Source: Silurus meridionalis (lineage: Eukaryota > Chordata > Actinopteri > Siluriformes > Siluridae). Taken from it: 64,000 nucleotides of DNA. The position numbers and the translations under genes were made by a program. The notes below the pieces were generated by a model. That model saw nothing but the letters and a program-made list of their open reading frames with translations, searched no databases and was not told the origin of the DNA. Positions 55,893 through 63,387 of this stretch are shown here, in pieces (within the stretch, counting starts at the first letter, position 1; every line of letters begins with the position of its first letter). The stretch covers positions 9,396,346-9,460,345 of the forward strand of contig NC_060906.1 of NCBI RefSeq assembly GCF_014805685.1, written 5' to 3'.

Positions 55893-57265
55893 TAGCACTT
55901 CTTCGAGGGGGTGGAGGCACGAGTGGCTCAAGGTGTGAGGGAAGAGGAAGTGAGCTACCAGCTGGCCTTCAACAAACAGGAGCTGAGGAAGGTGATTAAA
56001 GAGTACCCAGGAAAAGAGGTGAAGAAAGGCCTTGACAATCTCTACAAAAAAGTAGACAAGCACCTGTGTGAGGAAGAAAGTCTCCTACAAGTGAGTGATC
56101 CCATTATATATTTTATATTTATAGTCTGTTAGATGAAGACTCAAGCTGTATATTTGTACTGTTTTTCTTTCATGCTGAGAAACTCTTGATTCTTGAAAAC
56201 TTGACTCATATCAGAAGTCAGGGTGTGGCAACAAAACGTGGAAGGAAGTCAGACATTTTGATGAGTAGCAAACTTTTAACAACTCCTCCTACAGGGTTCA
56301 CGAGATTCACACCAAATGTATATAGCGAGAGCTCAGAAAATCCAAGCCGCCATATGAACTTTATGAAGCGTATATTTAATGTCAGTGCTTCGCCCCATAA
56401 ATTGATGAATGTAGAATCGTGCTGCAGCTTTGTTGCAGGAATGAAGATAAAACAAATGTGCTGTTGAACAGAAAGTAAACCACTGATCTGCTTTAGTGGC
56501 GTAGGACTACAGTCTCCATGAAGAGTTTTTTTTGCATTCAAAGAGAGAACAGTTAATAACCTCAACAATGATGGAACTACAACGATCAGATCAGGCATAC
56601 TGTAACATCACAAGCGGTGAAGTGAATAACACTGATTATCTCTATATCATGGCACCTGTTATTGTAAGGGATTTATTAGGCAGCAAGTGAACATTTTGTC
56701 CTCAAAGTTGACGTGTTGGAAGCAGGAAAAATGGGCGAGCGTAAGGATTTGAGCGAGTTTGACGAGAAATTGTGACGTCTAGACGACTGGGTCAGAGCAT
56801 CTTGTGTGGTTTTCTGGTCTGCAGTCGTCAGTATCTTATCAAAAGTGCAGGAAGGAACAGATCTGATCTGTGTATAATGAATGGACATTCGGATTCTGGT
56901 TCCTCTCAAGGTTTCTTCCTCATACCATCTCAGGGAGTTTTGTCTCCACTAGCTCACTCAATAGGGATAAACTTCTAAGAGACCGATTTATAAATTGCAG
57001 CGGTTTATTCGTAATCTGTCTCAGAGAATTTCCATTATTAAAAGCACTATAAAAACTAAAATCAACTAGATACAACCTGATGTGTTTCTGTATCGTTTTT
57101 TTACTTGACTAGGTGGTGTGGCACTCCATGCAGGACGAGTTCATCCGTCAGTATAAGCACTTTGAGGGCCTGATAAACCGCTGCTACCCTGGATCAGGCA
57201 TCACCATGGACTTCACCATACAGGACATGCTGGAGTACTTCTCCAGTATCGCCCAGTCTCACTAG
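42107..57265 (+). CDS. exoc1: exocyst complex component 1 (SEC3), complete, 18 coding exons, 893 aa
   Basis: EXOC1/Sec3 is the exocyst subunit that marks sites of exocytosis by binding PI(4,5)P2 and tethers secretory vesicles to the plasma membrane. Joining the exons listed separately gives 2,682 nt including TAG, 893 residues against 894 in the mammalian long form, with every phase matching. The N-terminal phosphoinositide-binding PH-like domain falls in exons 2-4 (about residues 1-138; opening [13 protein letters not shown]), coiled-coil segments in exons 5-7 (about 150-320), and the helical Sec3 C-terminal rods in exons 8-19. Similarity to human EXOC1 runs to the last residues (SSIAQSH). 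Introns are GT-AG except one GC-AG after exon 12. AATAAA signals lie at 57273-57278 and 57535-57540. Introns carry Tc1, hAT and SINE-like repeats; three acceptors have (GT)n tracts. Nothing suggests a pseudogene. Confidence 0.97.
42397..42527 (+). CDS. exoc1: exoc1 exon 3
   Basis: Residues 42-85, [16 protein letters not shown] to AKDATK, part of the PIP2-binding PH-like fold. Donor AAG|GTAAGG. Confidence 0.96.
42575..42960 (-). pseudogene. Tc1/mariner-like remnant in exoc1 intron 3
   Basis: Shares TTTTTGAGAGACACATGCATG with 37520-37540. The minus strand carries scraps such as [17 protein letters not shown], a broken transposase HGGGxVMVWG region. Confidence 0.5.
43495..43654 (+). CDS. exoc1: exoc1 exon 4
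   Basis: Residues 86-138, [15 protein letters not shown] to SPQLLE, end of the PH-like domain. Acceptor CTGTAG, donor GAAG|GTAATT, phase 1. Confidence 0.96.
43875..43945. repeat. (TC)n microsatellite
   Basis: TC dinucleotides for about 55 bases then TTTCTCTCTC, in exoc1 intron 4 upstream of the candidate microexon. Confidence 0.96.
44017..44028 (+). CDS. exoc1: candidate exoc1 12-nt microexon
   Basis: AGCTCCCTGAAG between acceptor TTGGCCAG and donor GTTGGT. It is phase 1 on both sides, so it fits between exons 4 and 5 and inserts four residues (ELPE) just after the PH-like domain. A strong pyrimidine tract with an embedded UGC (CTTCTGCACTCTTCTCC) precedes it, and a (TC)n run lies about 75-140 bases upstream. 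Not in the main 893-aa form. Confidence 0.6.
44198..44234. repeat. (GT)n microsatellite
   Basis: GT dinucleotides, about 36 bases, exoc1 intron 4. Confidence 0.96.
44318..44705. mobile_element. MITE ending 45 bases before exoc1 exon 5
   Basis: Left end TGATGAGGCATAACATAACG and right end ATAATGTTATGCCTGATCAG are inverted repeats. Core CTCAAAGTTGACGTGTTAGA and AGACGACTGGGTCAGAGCAT recur in a second, partial copy at 56660-56805. Confidence 0.75.
44750..44937 (+). CDS. exoc1: exoc1 exon 5
   Basis: Residues 139-201, [16 protein letters not shown] to RELQVLDG: an acidic linker, then the start of the coiled-coil region. Acceptor CTTCCTCAG, donor GGG|GTGAGT. A MITE ends about 45 bases before the acceptor. 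Confidence 0.96.
45029..45256 (+). CDS. exoc1: exoc1 exon 6
   Basis: Residues 202-277, [16 protein letters not shown] to IQFLV, heptad-rich coiled coil. Acceptor CATCCAG, donor GTG|GTGAGG, phase 0. Confidence 0.97.
45549..45681 (+). CDS. exoc1: exoc1 exon 7
   Basis: Residues 278-321, [17 protein letters not shown] to VALRP. Donor CCAG|GTGTGT, phase 1. Confidence 0.96.
45808..45842. repeat. (GT)n tract at the exoc1 exon 8 acceptor
   Basis: About 30 bases of GT running into TTAG, the splice acceptor. Confidence 0.97.
45844..45953 (+). CDS. exoc1: exoc1 exon 8
   Basis: Residues 322-358, [20 protein letters not shown] to FVHQ. The acceptor TAG directly abuts a (GT)n tract of about 30 bases that replaces the pyrimidine tract. 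Donor CAG|GTAACA, phase 0. Confidence 0.96.
46115..46183 (+). CDS. exoc1: candidate alternative exoc1 exon 9a
   Basis: 69 nt open in phase 0, [19 protein letters not shown] then LSLP, with acceptor CACTCTTAG and donor CCT|GTGAGT. Exon 8 ends in phase 0, so it joins in frame. Joined to exon 9a and exon 10a it would give a short isoform; it could also be a cassette before exon 9. I do not recognise it from the mammalian reference protein. Confidence 0.5.
46331..46408 (+). CDS. exoc1: candidate alternative terminal exon 10a of exoc1
   Basis: 78 nt, phase 0, [20 protein letters not shown] then LSYTT and TAG, after acceptor TTCATCTCAG. An AATAAA follows at 46502-46507. With exons 2-8 and 9a the product would be about 406 residues, keeping the PH-like and coiled-coil parts but lacking the C-terminal rods. 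Confidence 0.5.
   Translation, partial: DVYKPEFTSYHQQALSEFRTLSYTT
46502..46507 (+). terminator. candidate intronic polyadenylation signal of exoc1
   Basis: AATAAA 94 bases after the stop of candidate exon 10a, in an A-rich stretch. It would permit an early 3' end inside intron 8. Confidence 0.4.
46618..47005 (+). mobile_element. Tc1/mariner-type MITE, copy 4 (exoc1 intron 8)
   Basis: Left end TACTCTATATTTCCAAATGT then ATCGGGTCACC, right end GGTGACCCAATACTTTTGGG then AATATAGTGTA: near-perfect inverted repeats of about 32 bases. Interior has ACCTTTGGGATGAATTGGAA. Confidence 0.82.
48498..48647 (+). CDS. exoc1: exoc1 exon 9
   Basis: Residues 359-408, [17 protein letters not shown] to GLSR. Acceptor TGTGTAG, donor AGG|GTGAGC, phase 0. 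Confidence 0.96.
48678..48945. mobile_element. hAT-type MITE (exoc1 intron 9)
   Basis: Ends GGGTCTTCAAACTGGGG and the inverse-like AACTTAGAAGACCCCTC; interior CATGCCCCATAGGGGTCCTT. Family recognised by the end sequences only. Confidence 0.55.
48989..49097 (+). CDS. exoc1: exoc1 exon 10
   Basis: Residues 409-444, [19 protein letters not shown] to KGKF. Donor TTTG|GTAAGA, phase 1. Confidence 0.96.
49589..49643. repeat. perfect 23-bp inverted repeat (hairpin) in exoc1 intron 10
   Basis: Arms 49589-49611 and 49621-49643 are exact reverse complements around a 9-base loop TATATAATG. Arm core: GTATGGAGATACATATAC. Confidence 0.9.
50650..51000. mobile_element. hAT-type MITE (exoc1 intron 10)
   Basis: CATCACGGACCAGTTTCACG near the left and GGCCTGGTACCAAATGATCC then ACAGACTGG near the right match a common hAT-derived fish/vertebrate repeat whose ends describe a cross-complementary ACGGACCGG motif. 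Confidence 0.55.
51406..51450 (+). CDS. exoc1: exoc1 exon 11 (45-nt exon, alternative in mammals)
   Basis: [15 protein letters not shown], phase 1 to 1, so it can be included or skipped without frame change. The human long (894 aa) and short (879 aa) isoforms differ by this segment. Acceptor CTGCAG, donor AAA|GTAAGT. Confidence 0.93.
51830..52060 (+). repeat. fish interspersed repeat, copy 3 (most complete; exoc1 intron 11)
   Basis: AACCCAGATGAGGATGAGGT, AAGGTTTCTTCCTTATGCC, GGGAGTTTTTCCTTGCCAC, AAAGCTGCTTTGAGACGATG and TATACAAATAAAATTGATTG follow one another; the tail is (ATTGA)-like. Confidence 0.8.
52143..52306 (+). CDS. exoc1: exoc1 exon 12 (GC splice donor)
   Basis: Residues about 460-514, [18 protein letters not shown] to RTKFDK, a Ser-rich linker conserved with human. 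The donor reads AAG|GCAAGG, a GC-AG intron; no GT nearby would keep the frame. Confidence 0.95.
53773..53817. repeat. (GT)n tract at the exoc1 exon 13 acceptor
   Basis: About 45 bases of uninterrupted GT running into GTAG, the splice acceptor. Confidence 0.97.
53819..53920 (+). CDS. exoc1: exoc1 exon 13
   Basis: Residues 515-548, [19 protein letters not shown] to SAQ. The acceptor is the last AG of a (GT)n tract of about 45 bases. Donor CAG|GTTTGT, phase 0. Confidence 0.96.
54027..54103 (+). CDS. exoc1: exoc1 exon 14
   Basis: Residues 549-573, [18 protein letters not shown] to SISS, a variable linker that differs in length from mammals. Donor AGA|GTAAGT, phase 2. Confidence 0.93.
54635..54863 (+). 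CDS. exoc1: exoc1 exon 15
   Basis: Residues 574-650, [17 protein letters not shown] to NFDKCI. Acceptor CCCCTCAG, donor ATC|GTGAGT. Confidence 0.97.
55069..55252 (+). CDS. exoc1: exoc1 exon 16
   Basis: Residues 651-711, [17 protein letters not shown] to AVFVN. Acceptor TTGCCTTCAG, donor AACG|GTGAGA, phase 1. Confidence 0.97.
55345..55445 (+). mobile_element. tRNA-derived SINE fragment (exoc1 intron 16)
   Basis: AGGGAGGTGGTAACTTAGTC, GGGCCCCTGAGAAAGGCCCC and TTCTGCTCAGTTGTATGAAT, in order, match the family at 15385-15584 with the B-box part missing. Confidence 0.6.
55507..55706 (+). CDS. exoc1: exoc1 exon 17
   Basis: Residues 712-778, [19 protein letters not shown] to LEKLN. Donor AAT|GTAAGA, phase 0. 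Confidence 0.97.
55846..55891. repeat. (GT)n tract at the exoc1 exon 18 acceptor
   Basis: About 45 bases of GT running into GGTAG, the splice acceptor. Confidence 0.97.
55896..56090 (+). CDS. exoc1: exoc1 exon 18
   Basis: Residues 779-843, [18 protein letters not shown] to ESLLQ. Acceptor GGTAG follows a (GT)n tract of about 45 bases. Donor CAA|GTGAGT, phase 0. Confidence 0.97.
56660..56805. mobile_element. partial MITE (exoc1 intron 18)
   Basis: TTATTAGGCAGCAAGTGAAC, CTCAAAGTTGACGTGTTGGA and AGACGACTGGGTCAGAGCAT match 44400-44520. Confidence 0.7.
56895..57065 (+). repeat. fish interspersed repeat, copy 4 (exoc1 intron 18)
   Basis: CAAGGTTTCTTCCTCATACC, TCTCAGGGAGTTTTGTCTCC and AAAAGCACTATAAAAACTAA; diverged. 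Confidence 0.6.
57113..57265 (+). CDS. exoc1: exoc1 exon 19 (last)
   Basis: Residues 844-893, [19 protein letters not shown] to SSIAQSH, then TAG. Acceptor TTGACTAG. AATAAA at 57273-57278 lies very near the stop; the one at 57535-57540, followed by a T/G-rich stretch, is the likelier main signal. Confidence 0.97.
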   Translation: MVWHSMQDEFIRQYKHFEGLINRCYPGSGITMDFTIQDMLEYFSSIAQSH

Positions 57266-57534
57266 AAGTGGAAATAAATGAGAGGTGTGTGTGTGTGAGG
57301 GATTTGCAATTCGTGTGTATATATACAACACTAATCATTTACACTTAGCAGTAAAATGCATTCATTAGCTTTTTGTGTCGCAGGATAAAGTAACACCAGA
57401 TTCTCTCGTAGATGTATAATATATAACGCTGAAACGTCGCAGCGAATGAACGTTTGTCGCTTTTGTGAAAAAAGTACTCACTTTTCAATCCACAGTAAAT
57501 CTGTGATGAGCTCCTTGAATGATATCAAACACGT

Positions 57535-57540
57535 AATAAA
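57535..57540 (+). terminator. exoc1: exoc1 polyadenylation signal
   Basis: AATAAA about 270 bases after the stop, followed within 30 bases by the T/G-rich CATTTTGTCTTTGTGG, the usual arrangement for cleavage. Confidence 0.65.
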
Positions 57541-57659
57541 AAAAAAATCATTTCATTTTGTCTTTGTGGAATTATTTTCATTTTTTAGTTTGGGAGAATA
57601 GATGAACGCTTATGGGGTATAAAGTGTATTAGGTAAAAAAAATGTAAATAAAAATCAAT

Positions 57660-57760
57660 CGGGTTCGAGTCCAAGAATCGCCAAGGTGCCACTGTTGTGC
57701 TCTTGAGCAAGATCTTTAATTCTCTGTGCTCCAGAGACGCTGAATCGTGGGTGCCCCTAA
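57660..57760 (+). repeat. tRNA-like SINE fragment
   Basis: GGTTCGAGTCC (57661-57671) is a canonical B-box, followed by TGCCACTGTTGTGCTCTTGAG and CAAGATCTTTAA. The A-box part is missing; between exoc1 and chst14. Confidence 0.5.
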
Positions 57761-58157
57761 GACGAGGCGTCTTAAAAAAGACTTTCACTGAGATGTATAA
57801 GAGAAAGTATCAAGAAGTTTCAAAACTAATGGTGTTAACTGGTGTTATTTTGATCTACGGTTAGGGTTAGGTATAGTCTGTTACGTTATCATGTCTGCGA
57901 TTTCATTGCAGACGTGAATTTCTACGTGAAACTTTTCCGTGGTGTTTTGAGTGGAAAAACTTTTCGATTTCACCTCATATGCGGCCAAACATCTGCTCTC
58001 TCTCTCTTTCTTTCTTTCCGTCAGTCACTTTTGTGCTTGCAGTGGTTTGCTGTAGTATTGGATGTATTTAAAACTGGGGGGAAACATCTTTAACTAATAG
58101 AACTATTCTCAAGCCCCCCTCTAAAAAATATATATAACTCCACCCTTTGGGGCAGTA

Positions 58158-58175
58158 ACTACATTTCCCACAATC
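58158..58175 (+). promoter_or_regulatory. ZNF143/THAP11-type promoter motif upstream of chst14
   Basis: ACTACATTTCCCACAATC matches the ACTAYRNNNCCCR promoter motif bound by ZNF143/THAP11. It lies about 190 bases before the chst14 start codon at the edge of a CpG-rich stretch (about 58200-58650), where vertebrate promoters of this class carry it. Confidence 0.6.
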
Positions 58176-58348
58176 CCACCCTTTTTCCAAAATACTGAAG
58201 CTAAACTGAAATCAAGACTGAGTGTGGACCGAATGTGGAATGGACCAGCGTTGAGTCTTTGCCACGTTCGCTTGTGTTGGTTAGAGAGGGATATAGAAAT
58301 AAGGGCAGTGGAGGTCGGGAGCGCAGTGCGGGGCGTTTCGTTGCAGTC

Positions 58349-58648
58349 ATGCCGACTCTGAAGCCGGAGTGCGCGGCGCGCGGACAGAGCGGCACCGCGA
58401 CGGCGGCGCCGCCGCGCGCAAATCTCGCGGCGAGCCCGCGCTCCACGCACCGCCGCCGCCGCCGCTCGGCCCTGCTGCCGTCGGTGCTCACGTTCGCCGT
58501 GATCGTGGCGTCCGGAGGCCTGCTGCTGCTCATCGAGAAGGGAATGCTCAACGGCATGCACACACCGGCGCCCCTAGCGAACGCCAAGCAGACGGACCAC
58601 CAGCACCGCGTCGCGCCGCGGGATCCAGCTGTGGACGTGGAATCGCAG
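58349..58648 (+). CDS. chst14: carbohydrate sulfotransferase 14 (dermatan 4-O-sulfotransferase 1), first exon only
   Basis: CHST14/D4ST1 is a Golgi type II membrane enzyme that transfers sulfate from PAPS to the 4-O position of GalNAc in dermatan sulfate. This exon gives 100 residues: a basic, Ala/Pro-rich cytoplasmic tail with RRRRR at 35-39, then a membrane anchor LLPSVLTFAVIVASGGLLLL at 42-61 nearly matching the human anchor, then a variable stem ending VDVESQ. Donor CAG|GTAGGA in phase 0 sits where human continues with VRQ. The start at 58349 matches the human tail length; an in-frame ATG at 58235 would add 38 residues. Catalytic exons with the PAPS-binding loops are not in the window, so the gene runs off the right edge. 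Confidence 0.85.
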
Positions 58649-58964
58649 GTAGGAAGGATTCAACTCCCTCAGCGCCACCGGAAACTCGGGAAAGCCCCAG
58701 CTGTGCATACACACGTAGCGCTTTGGCGTTTCTTTTCAGTATTTCCGGTGTTTCACTAATATTCATTTCAGCATAAATCTTTTTATTTTTTACAGAACCA
58801 GAACGTTCTTGCATTGCGCCTTTAACCGACTTTAACCAGTTTACTCACAACTTCATTACAATTTATTTCAGAAATCAACCTTTTTTTAACAGAAACATCT
58901 GTGCATTAATCATAATTCATCACAAAACCCTTTTTAGCTGCAATAAATAAATAAATAAATAATC

Positions 58965-59115
58965 GTTCAATTTTATTTATGTAGCACTATTTTCAAAAGC
59001 TGCTTTACACATAAAGAGGTTAAAAAGTTATAATGTATAAGTTTGTTTATCCCTAAAAATCCCTGAAGTGGTATAAGGAATGAAACCTCGAGACGAAACC
59101 ATCATCATCAACAAT
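58965..59115 (-). repeat. fish interspersed repeat, copy 5
   Basis: Reverse orientation: CAATTTTATTTATGTAGCAC, AAAGCTGCTTTAC, AAATCCCTGAAGTGGTATAA then GGAATGAAACCTCGAG. Confidence 0.6.
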
Positions 59116-59559
59116 CAACAAAAAATCTGTTCATTATAGTTCCATCGTTTTATTTTTGAGGAGTTTAGTGATGGATAAATTCTGGTCTAAATCCTTATTC
59201 AAAGTTCTTGAGCTGCTTAGAAACTTCAAAACTGTTCATGTGGAACCATCACCAGCTGCTCTCCAATTAGAGAGAACTCCATCCACAGGTAGATCCTGGT
59301 CATGAGCAGCCTGTTACCACGAGTTAACACAGTAGCAGGATATATTTATCATCAAACATCTGTGTTTTCTGTGACTCTGTGGTCAGAATAATCTCATGAG
59401 AGTCTGATTTTGTGGCTCCATTTAACCTCCAGCTGCAGTGCTCCTCCATTATCTTTCTCTTATCGCCTACACACGGAGCTCAGGTTCATCTGAAATAAGG
59501 GATGCGTGATGGCAGTGAAAGTGTTAAGACTCGAATGTGTTATGGTCAATTTGAAGACG

Positions 59560-59860
59560 ACGTGCAAGATAAAGATGCGAGATTCATCAGCGAAGATAGT
59601 TGATTGCTATCGGCAAATATCCATCCGTCTATAGTTTTTCCGGGTTGCGTATATACAGTACGAGAGCGGCCTCTAGAGGTGAATTGCTAGCGCCACATGC
59701 TGTTTATTTGAAGTGTCTTTTTTTTTTTTCATTTTGGACGAAACAGGTATTTGTTTGGAGTGTTACATTGAACACGTGCTTTATTTTTTTAACATTTATT
59801 AATATAATTAATATAAAAAAAAATATTTAGCACATGTTCATGATTCAGTATTGTTTTTCA
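59560..59860. mobile_element. partial copy of the TAGAGG.CGACCGAT element
   Basis: ATCGGCAAATATCCATCCG, TACAGTACGAGAGCGGCCTC and TAGCGCCACATGCTGTTT match 14600-14730 in order; terminal repeats not seen. In the chst14 intron. Confidence 0.65.
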
Positions 59861-60545
59861 TGTCTGTAATAATAATTATATTTATATTTATTCGATATTC
59901 ATAGACCATCATATGTCATTCCACGTGTACACAGGGTTGAAATACTGAACTGTCATACTATGACAGGTGCTGCACAGGTTTACACGATAATAACATGATG
60001 ATAACGTAGTAATAAAGGACTAAAACGTGTAAAAAAAAAAAAAGCATCAGAGTGTCAGTAGATCCACAACACACACTTTGAATATCAACCTGAATAGTGT
60101 GACTGTTAATTCCACGAAAGGTAAAACTCAACAGCAGTGTGTTTTTTTTTGTTTCTCTCCACTCGTGTAACAGCAGCATGCTAATTAGCGCTTGCAATTG
60201 CGTCCCGTTTGGCTGATTGTTCCAGAAAGATGGCTTGAAACTTTAATTCAGTGAGTCGAATTAGCTCAATCCTGGACCTGCTGATTTATCAACTTCAAAA
60301 CGTAGATTAGAGGTTGTAGCCTCTTTTTGTTGAGTCTGGATTAAAAAGCCGTCATCAGTACTGAATATATCATTCATTACAGCTTGCAGTGAAACCACCC
60401 TAAAGACTAAACAGCATTTCCCTACGATGAAAGAAATGAATAAAGGGAAACCACCAGTGACACTTTTCAGCATGAGAACAAAATATTAAAAATATATAAT
60501 GTTTATTAATATTTTCTGTTTATTAAAGCCACCCATGACCCCCTA

Positions 60546-60549
<4 letters not shown>

Positions 60550-60612
<63 letters not shown>
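60550..60612. repeat. (TA)n microsatellite
   Basis: About 60 bases of TA dinucleotide. Confidence 0.96.
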
Positions 60613-60615
<3 letters not shown>

Positions 60616-60719
60616 CTAACGGGAAAATGTACACAACAGCATTTTAGTGCCAAGTTATACAAAAAAATAAAAAGATGTAGCATTAAAAAAATTAAGTTTT
60701 GTTTATTTTATTGTTATAT

Positions 60720-60960
60720 TTTGAGAATACAATTAAAATTACGAGAGTAAAGTAAAAAATATTTTAAGAATAAAGTCAAAATATTTTGAGAATAAAGTTG
60801 GAATTATGAGAATAAAGTAAAAAAAAATTTAATAAGTCAAAATATTCTGAGAATAAAGTGGAAATAGTTTGAGGATAAAGTCCTAATATTCTAAAATTAA
60901 AATGGTAAAATTTGGAGAAAAATCACAGAATTGTGAGAAACATTTGGCTGTTTTGTATAA
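60720..60960. repeat. AGAATAAAGT minisatellite
   Basis: About eight diverged units of roughly 20-25 bases with consensus near GAGAATAAAGTxxAAATATTxT. Known in many teleosts. Confidence 0.75.
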
Positions 60961-61344
60961 AATGAATGTAGAGGATTTGCTTAAATCCTACTTTAGGTTA
61001 GAATTTTGCAATAAGGAAATTCTTTGTTTTTTTGGCGCATCAGCACGGAGTTATAATTAGCAAAAGACACTGCAGTGCTTATGTAGAACACTTGCTTACA
61101 TCTGTGTGCTATTCCAAAAAAAAAGAGACGTTTCTTAAAAAAACCCTGGGGATGATTTGAGGATGACTTTATTCTCGCATTACTACACCATTTTTTAAAA
61201 ATTAATTATTTATTTATTTTTTTTAACATGGCACTAAAACGAACACAGTAAAGTACACAGTAAAATGGTTGTGGTTGCTAAACGTGTATCACTGCAATTT
61301 ATTCATATTTTGCCATAATATGTGAATCATACTGAGAGGAATTT

Positions 61345-61349
61345 TATAT

Positions 61350-61420
<71 letters not shown>
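61345..61420. repeat. (TA)n microsatellite followed by poly-T
   Basis: TA run of about 70 bases followed by about 13 T. Confidence 0.96.
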
Positions 61421-61427
<7 letters not shown>

Positions 61428-61644
61428 TTTTTAAGGTGAGACTGAGGCTTGTGCACTCATTTCAGAAATGAAGCACAGTGAGACGTGGACATTAGTTTAG
61501 AAGACGTTAGTTTATGCATTAGCGGCCAAAAAATCTTCATGGCTCGACTATTGTACAAACAGTGTCTAATAAATGCACAGGCAATAAGTGCAATGTGTTT
61601 CGGTCTCTTTTGTTTTTTCTGTTTCGAATAACACTTTATTACAT

Positions 61645-61810
61645 TCAGAGGTGGGAAGTAATGAAGTACAAAATACTTTGTTACTGTTCTTAAGTAGATT
61701 TTTCTGGTATCAGTACTTTACTTCACTATTTATTTATTTTTTACTTTCGCTCATTACATTTTTACACAATTATCTCTACTTTCTACTTCTCTCATTTTTA
61801 AACCAGACTC
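61645..61810. mobile_element. hAT-type element end
   Basis: CAGAGGTGGGAAGTAATGAAG with TTACTGTTCTTAAGTAGAT and CAGTACTTTACTTCAC: an abundant hAT-related terminal sequence in fish. Only one end is identified. Confidence 0.55.
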
Positions 61811-62183
61811 CAGTTACTTTAGTTTTAATCTGTTTGGTGACATGATCAAATTTTTTTCCTCTCATTGCACCTTTTTCAGCACATCAACCTATTTCCTGTC
61901 ATTGTGCGGGTTATTCAATTTACCACTGGTGTATCATTTCCTTTCTCTCACACACCACAGATGTCGACAAGTTAACGAAGATAACAATGAATGAGGCAGA
62001 AGGCAACAAGTAGTTATGGGGTTAATGTGAGACAGTGGGAGTCAGTGATGTAAACAATGACTGAGAATAGAGACATTCCTGATCACCTGATCATCATCAT
62101 CTTTTCTCTTGTTGTGTTCTATATAGTGGATGTTCAGCCTGGATACATTTATTAGATAACATTTTAATTTATTTTGTATTAAT

Positions 62184-62888
62184 ACAGTGAGGAAAATAAG
62201 TATTTGAACACCCTGCTATTTTGCAAGTTCTCCCACTTAGAAATCATGGAGGGGTCTGAAATTGTCATCGTAGGTGCATGTTCACTGTGAGAGACATAAT
62301 CTAAAAAAAAAATCCAGAAATCACAATGTATGATTTTTAAACTATTTATTTGTATGATACAGCTGCAATTAAGTATTTGAACACCTGAGTAAGTCAATGT
62401 TAATATTTGGTACAGTAGCCTTTGTTTGCAATTACAGAGGTCAAATGTTTCCTGTAGTTTTTCACCAGGTTTGCACACACTGCAGGAGGGATTTTGGCCC
62501 ACTCCTCCACACAGATCTTCTCTAGATCAGTCAGGTTTCTGGCCTGTCGCTGAGAAACACGAAGTTTGAGCTCCCTCCAAAGATTCTCTATTGGGTTTAG
62601 GTCTGGAGTCTGGCTAGGCCACACCAGAACCTTGATATGCTTCTTACAGAGCCACTCCTTGGTTATCCTGGCTGTGTGCTTCAGGTCATTGTCATGTTGG
62701 AAGACCCAGCCTCGACCCATCTTCAATGCTCTGACTGAGGGAAGGAGGTTGTTCCCCAAAATCTCGCAATACATGGCCCCGGTCATCCTCTCCTTAATAC
62801 AGTGAAGTCGCCCTGTCCCATGTGCAGAAAAACACCCCCAAAGCATGATGATACCACCCCCATGCTTCCAGAGGTGGCAAAAGTACAC
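62184..62888 (-). pseudogene. Tc1-like transposon, 3' half of transposase
   Basis: The right terminal repeat region starts near 62186 (ACAGTGAGGAAAATAAGTAT, then TTGAACACC). Minus strand 62888-62400 is open for 162 residues of DDE transposase: [22 protein letters not shown] (second catalytic Asp), then [17 protein letters not shown] (catalytic Glu, DD34E spacing). The N-terminal HTH domains, first Asp and left terminal repeat are absent; sequence breaks at about 62870 where a hAT-like end begins. Confidence 0.88.
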
Positions 62889-63050
62889 ACATCCTTTACT
62901 TAAGTAGAAGTACAGATACTCATGTTTTAAAATACTCGGGTAAAAGTTGAAGTACTGATTAAACTTTTTTACTTAAGTGAAAGTAAAGAAGTTTTGGCTC
63001 TGACATGTACTTAAGTAAAAAGTAGTTATTACTTCTACCTGTTTTAGCTG
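62871..63050. mobile_element. hAT-type element end joined to the Tc1 transposase
   Basis: CAGAGGTGGCAAAAGTACAC, ACTTAAGTAGAAGTACAGAT and ACTTAAGTGAAAGTAAAGAAG. Same type as 61645-61810 but a different subfamily. Confidence 0.6.
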
Positions 63051-63067
63051 TTAACTGGACCTCACAT

Positions 63068-63182
<115 letters not shown>

Positions 63183-63387
63183 GATGTGATATCCTAGTGG
63201 GTTAATGTCAGTATCCCCACAAGGATGAGTTTGAGAGTTTGATTCCTGGTTGCTGTGTTGGTAAATAAAACTTCTGGACCTTGTCCTCTCTGAAAACATT
63301 TCAATTCTGTCCTTTCTGTGTTGGATTAATTTATTGATTTCCTGGTCTTTAATGAAAGATAACTCCACCAAAAAAAAAGCACTTCTG

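Noticed and set aside
57657..57690. Functional tRNA gene suggested by a perfect B-box GGTTCGAGTCC
   Set aside because: No acceptor stem or A-box at the right distance; fits a SINE fragment.
58121..58587. Two Arg/Ala-rich frames antisense to chst14
   Set aside because: GC-rich antisense openings over a real exon whose product is recognised on the other strand.
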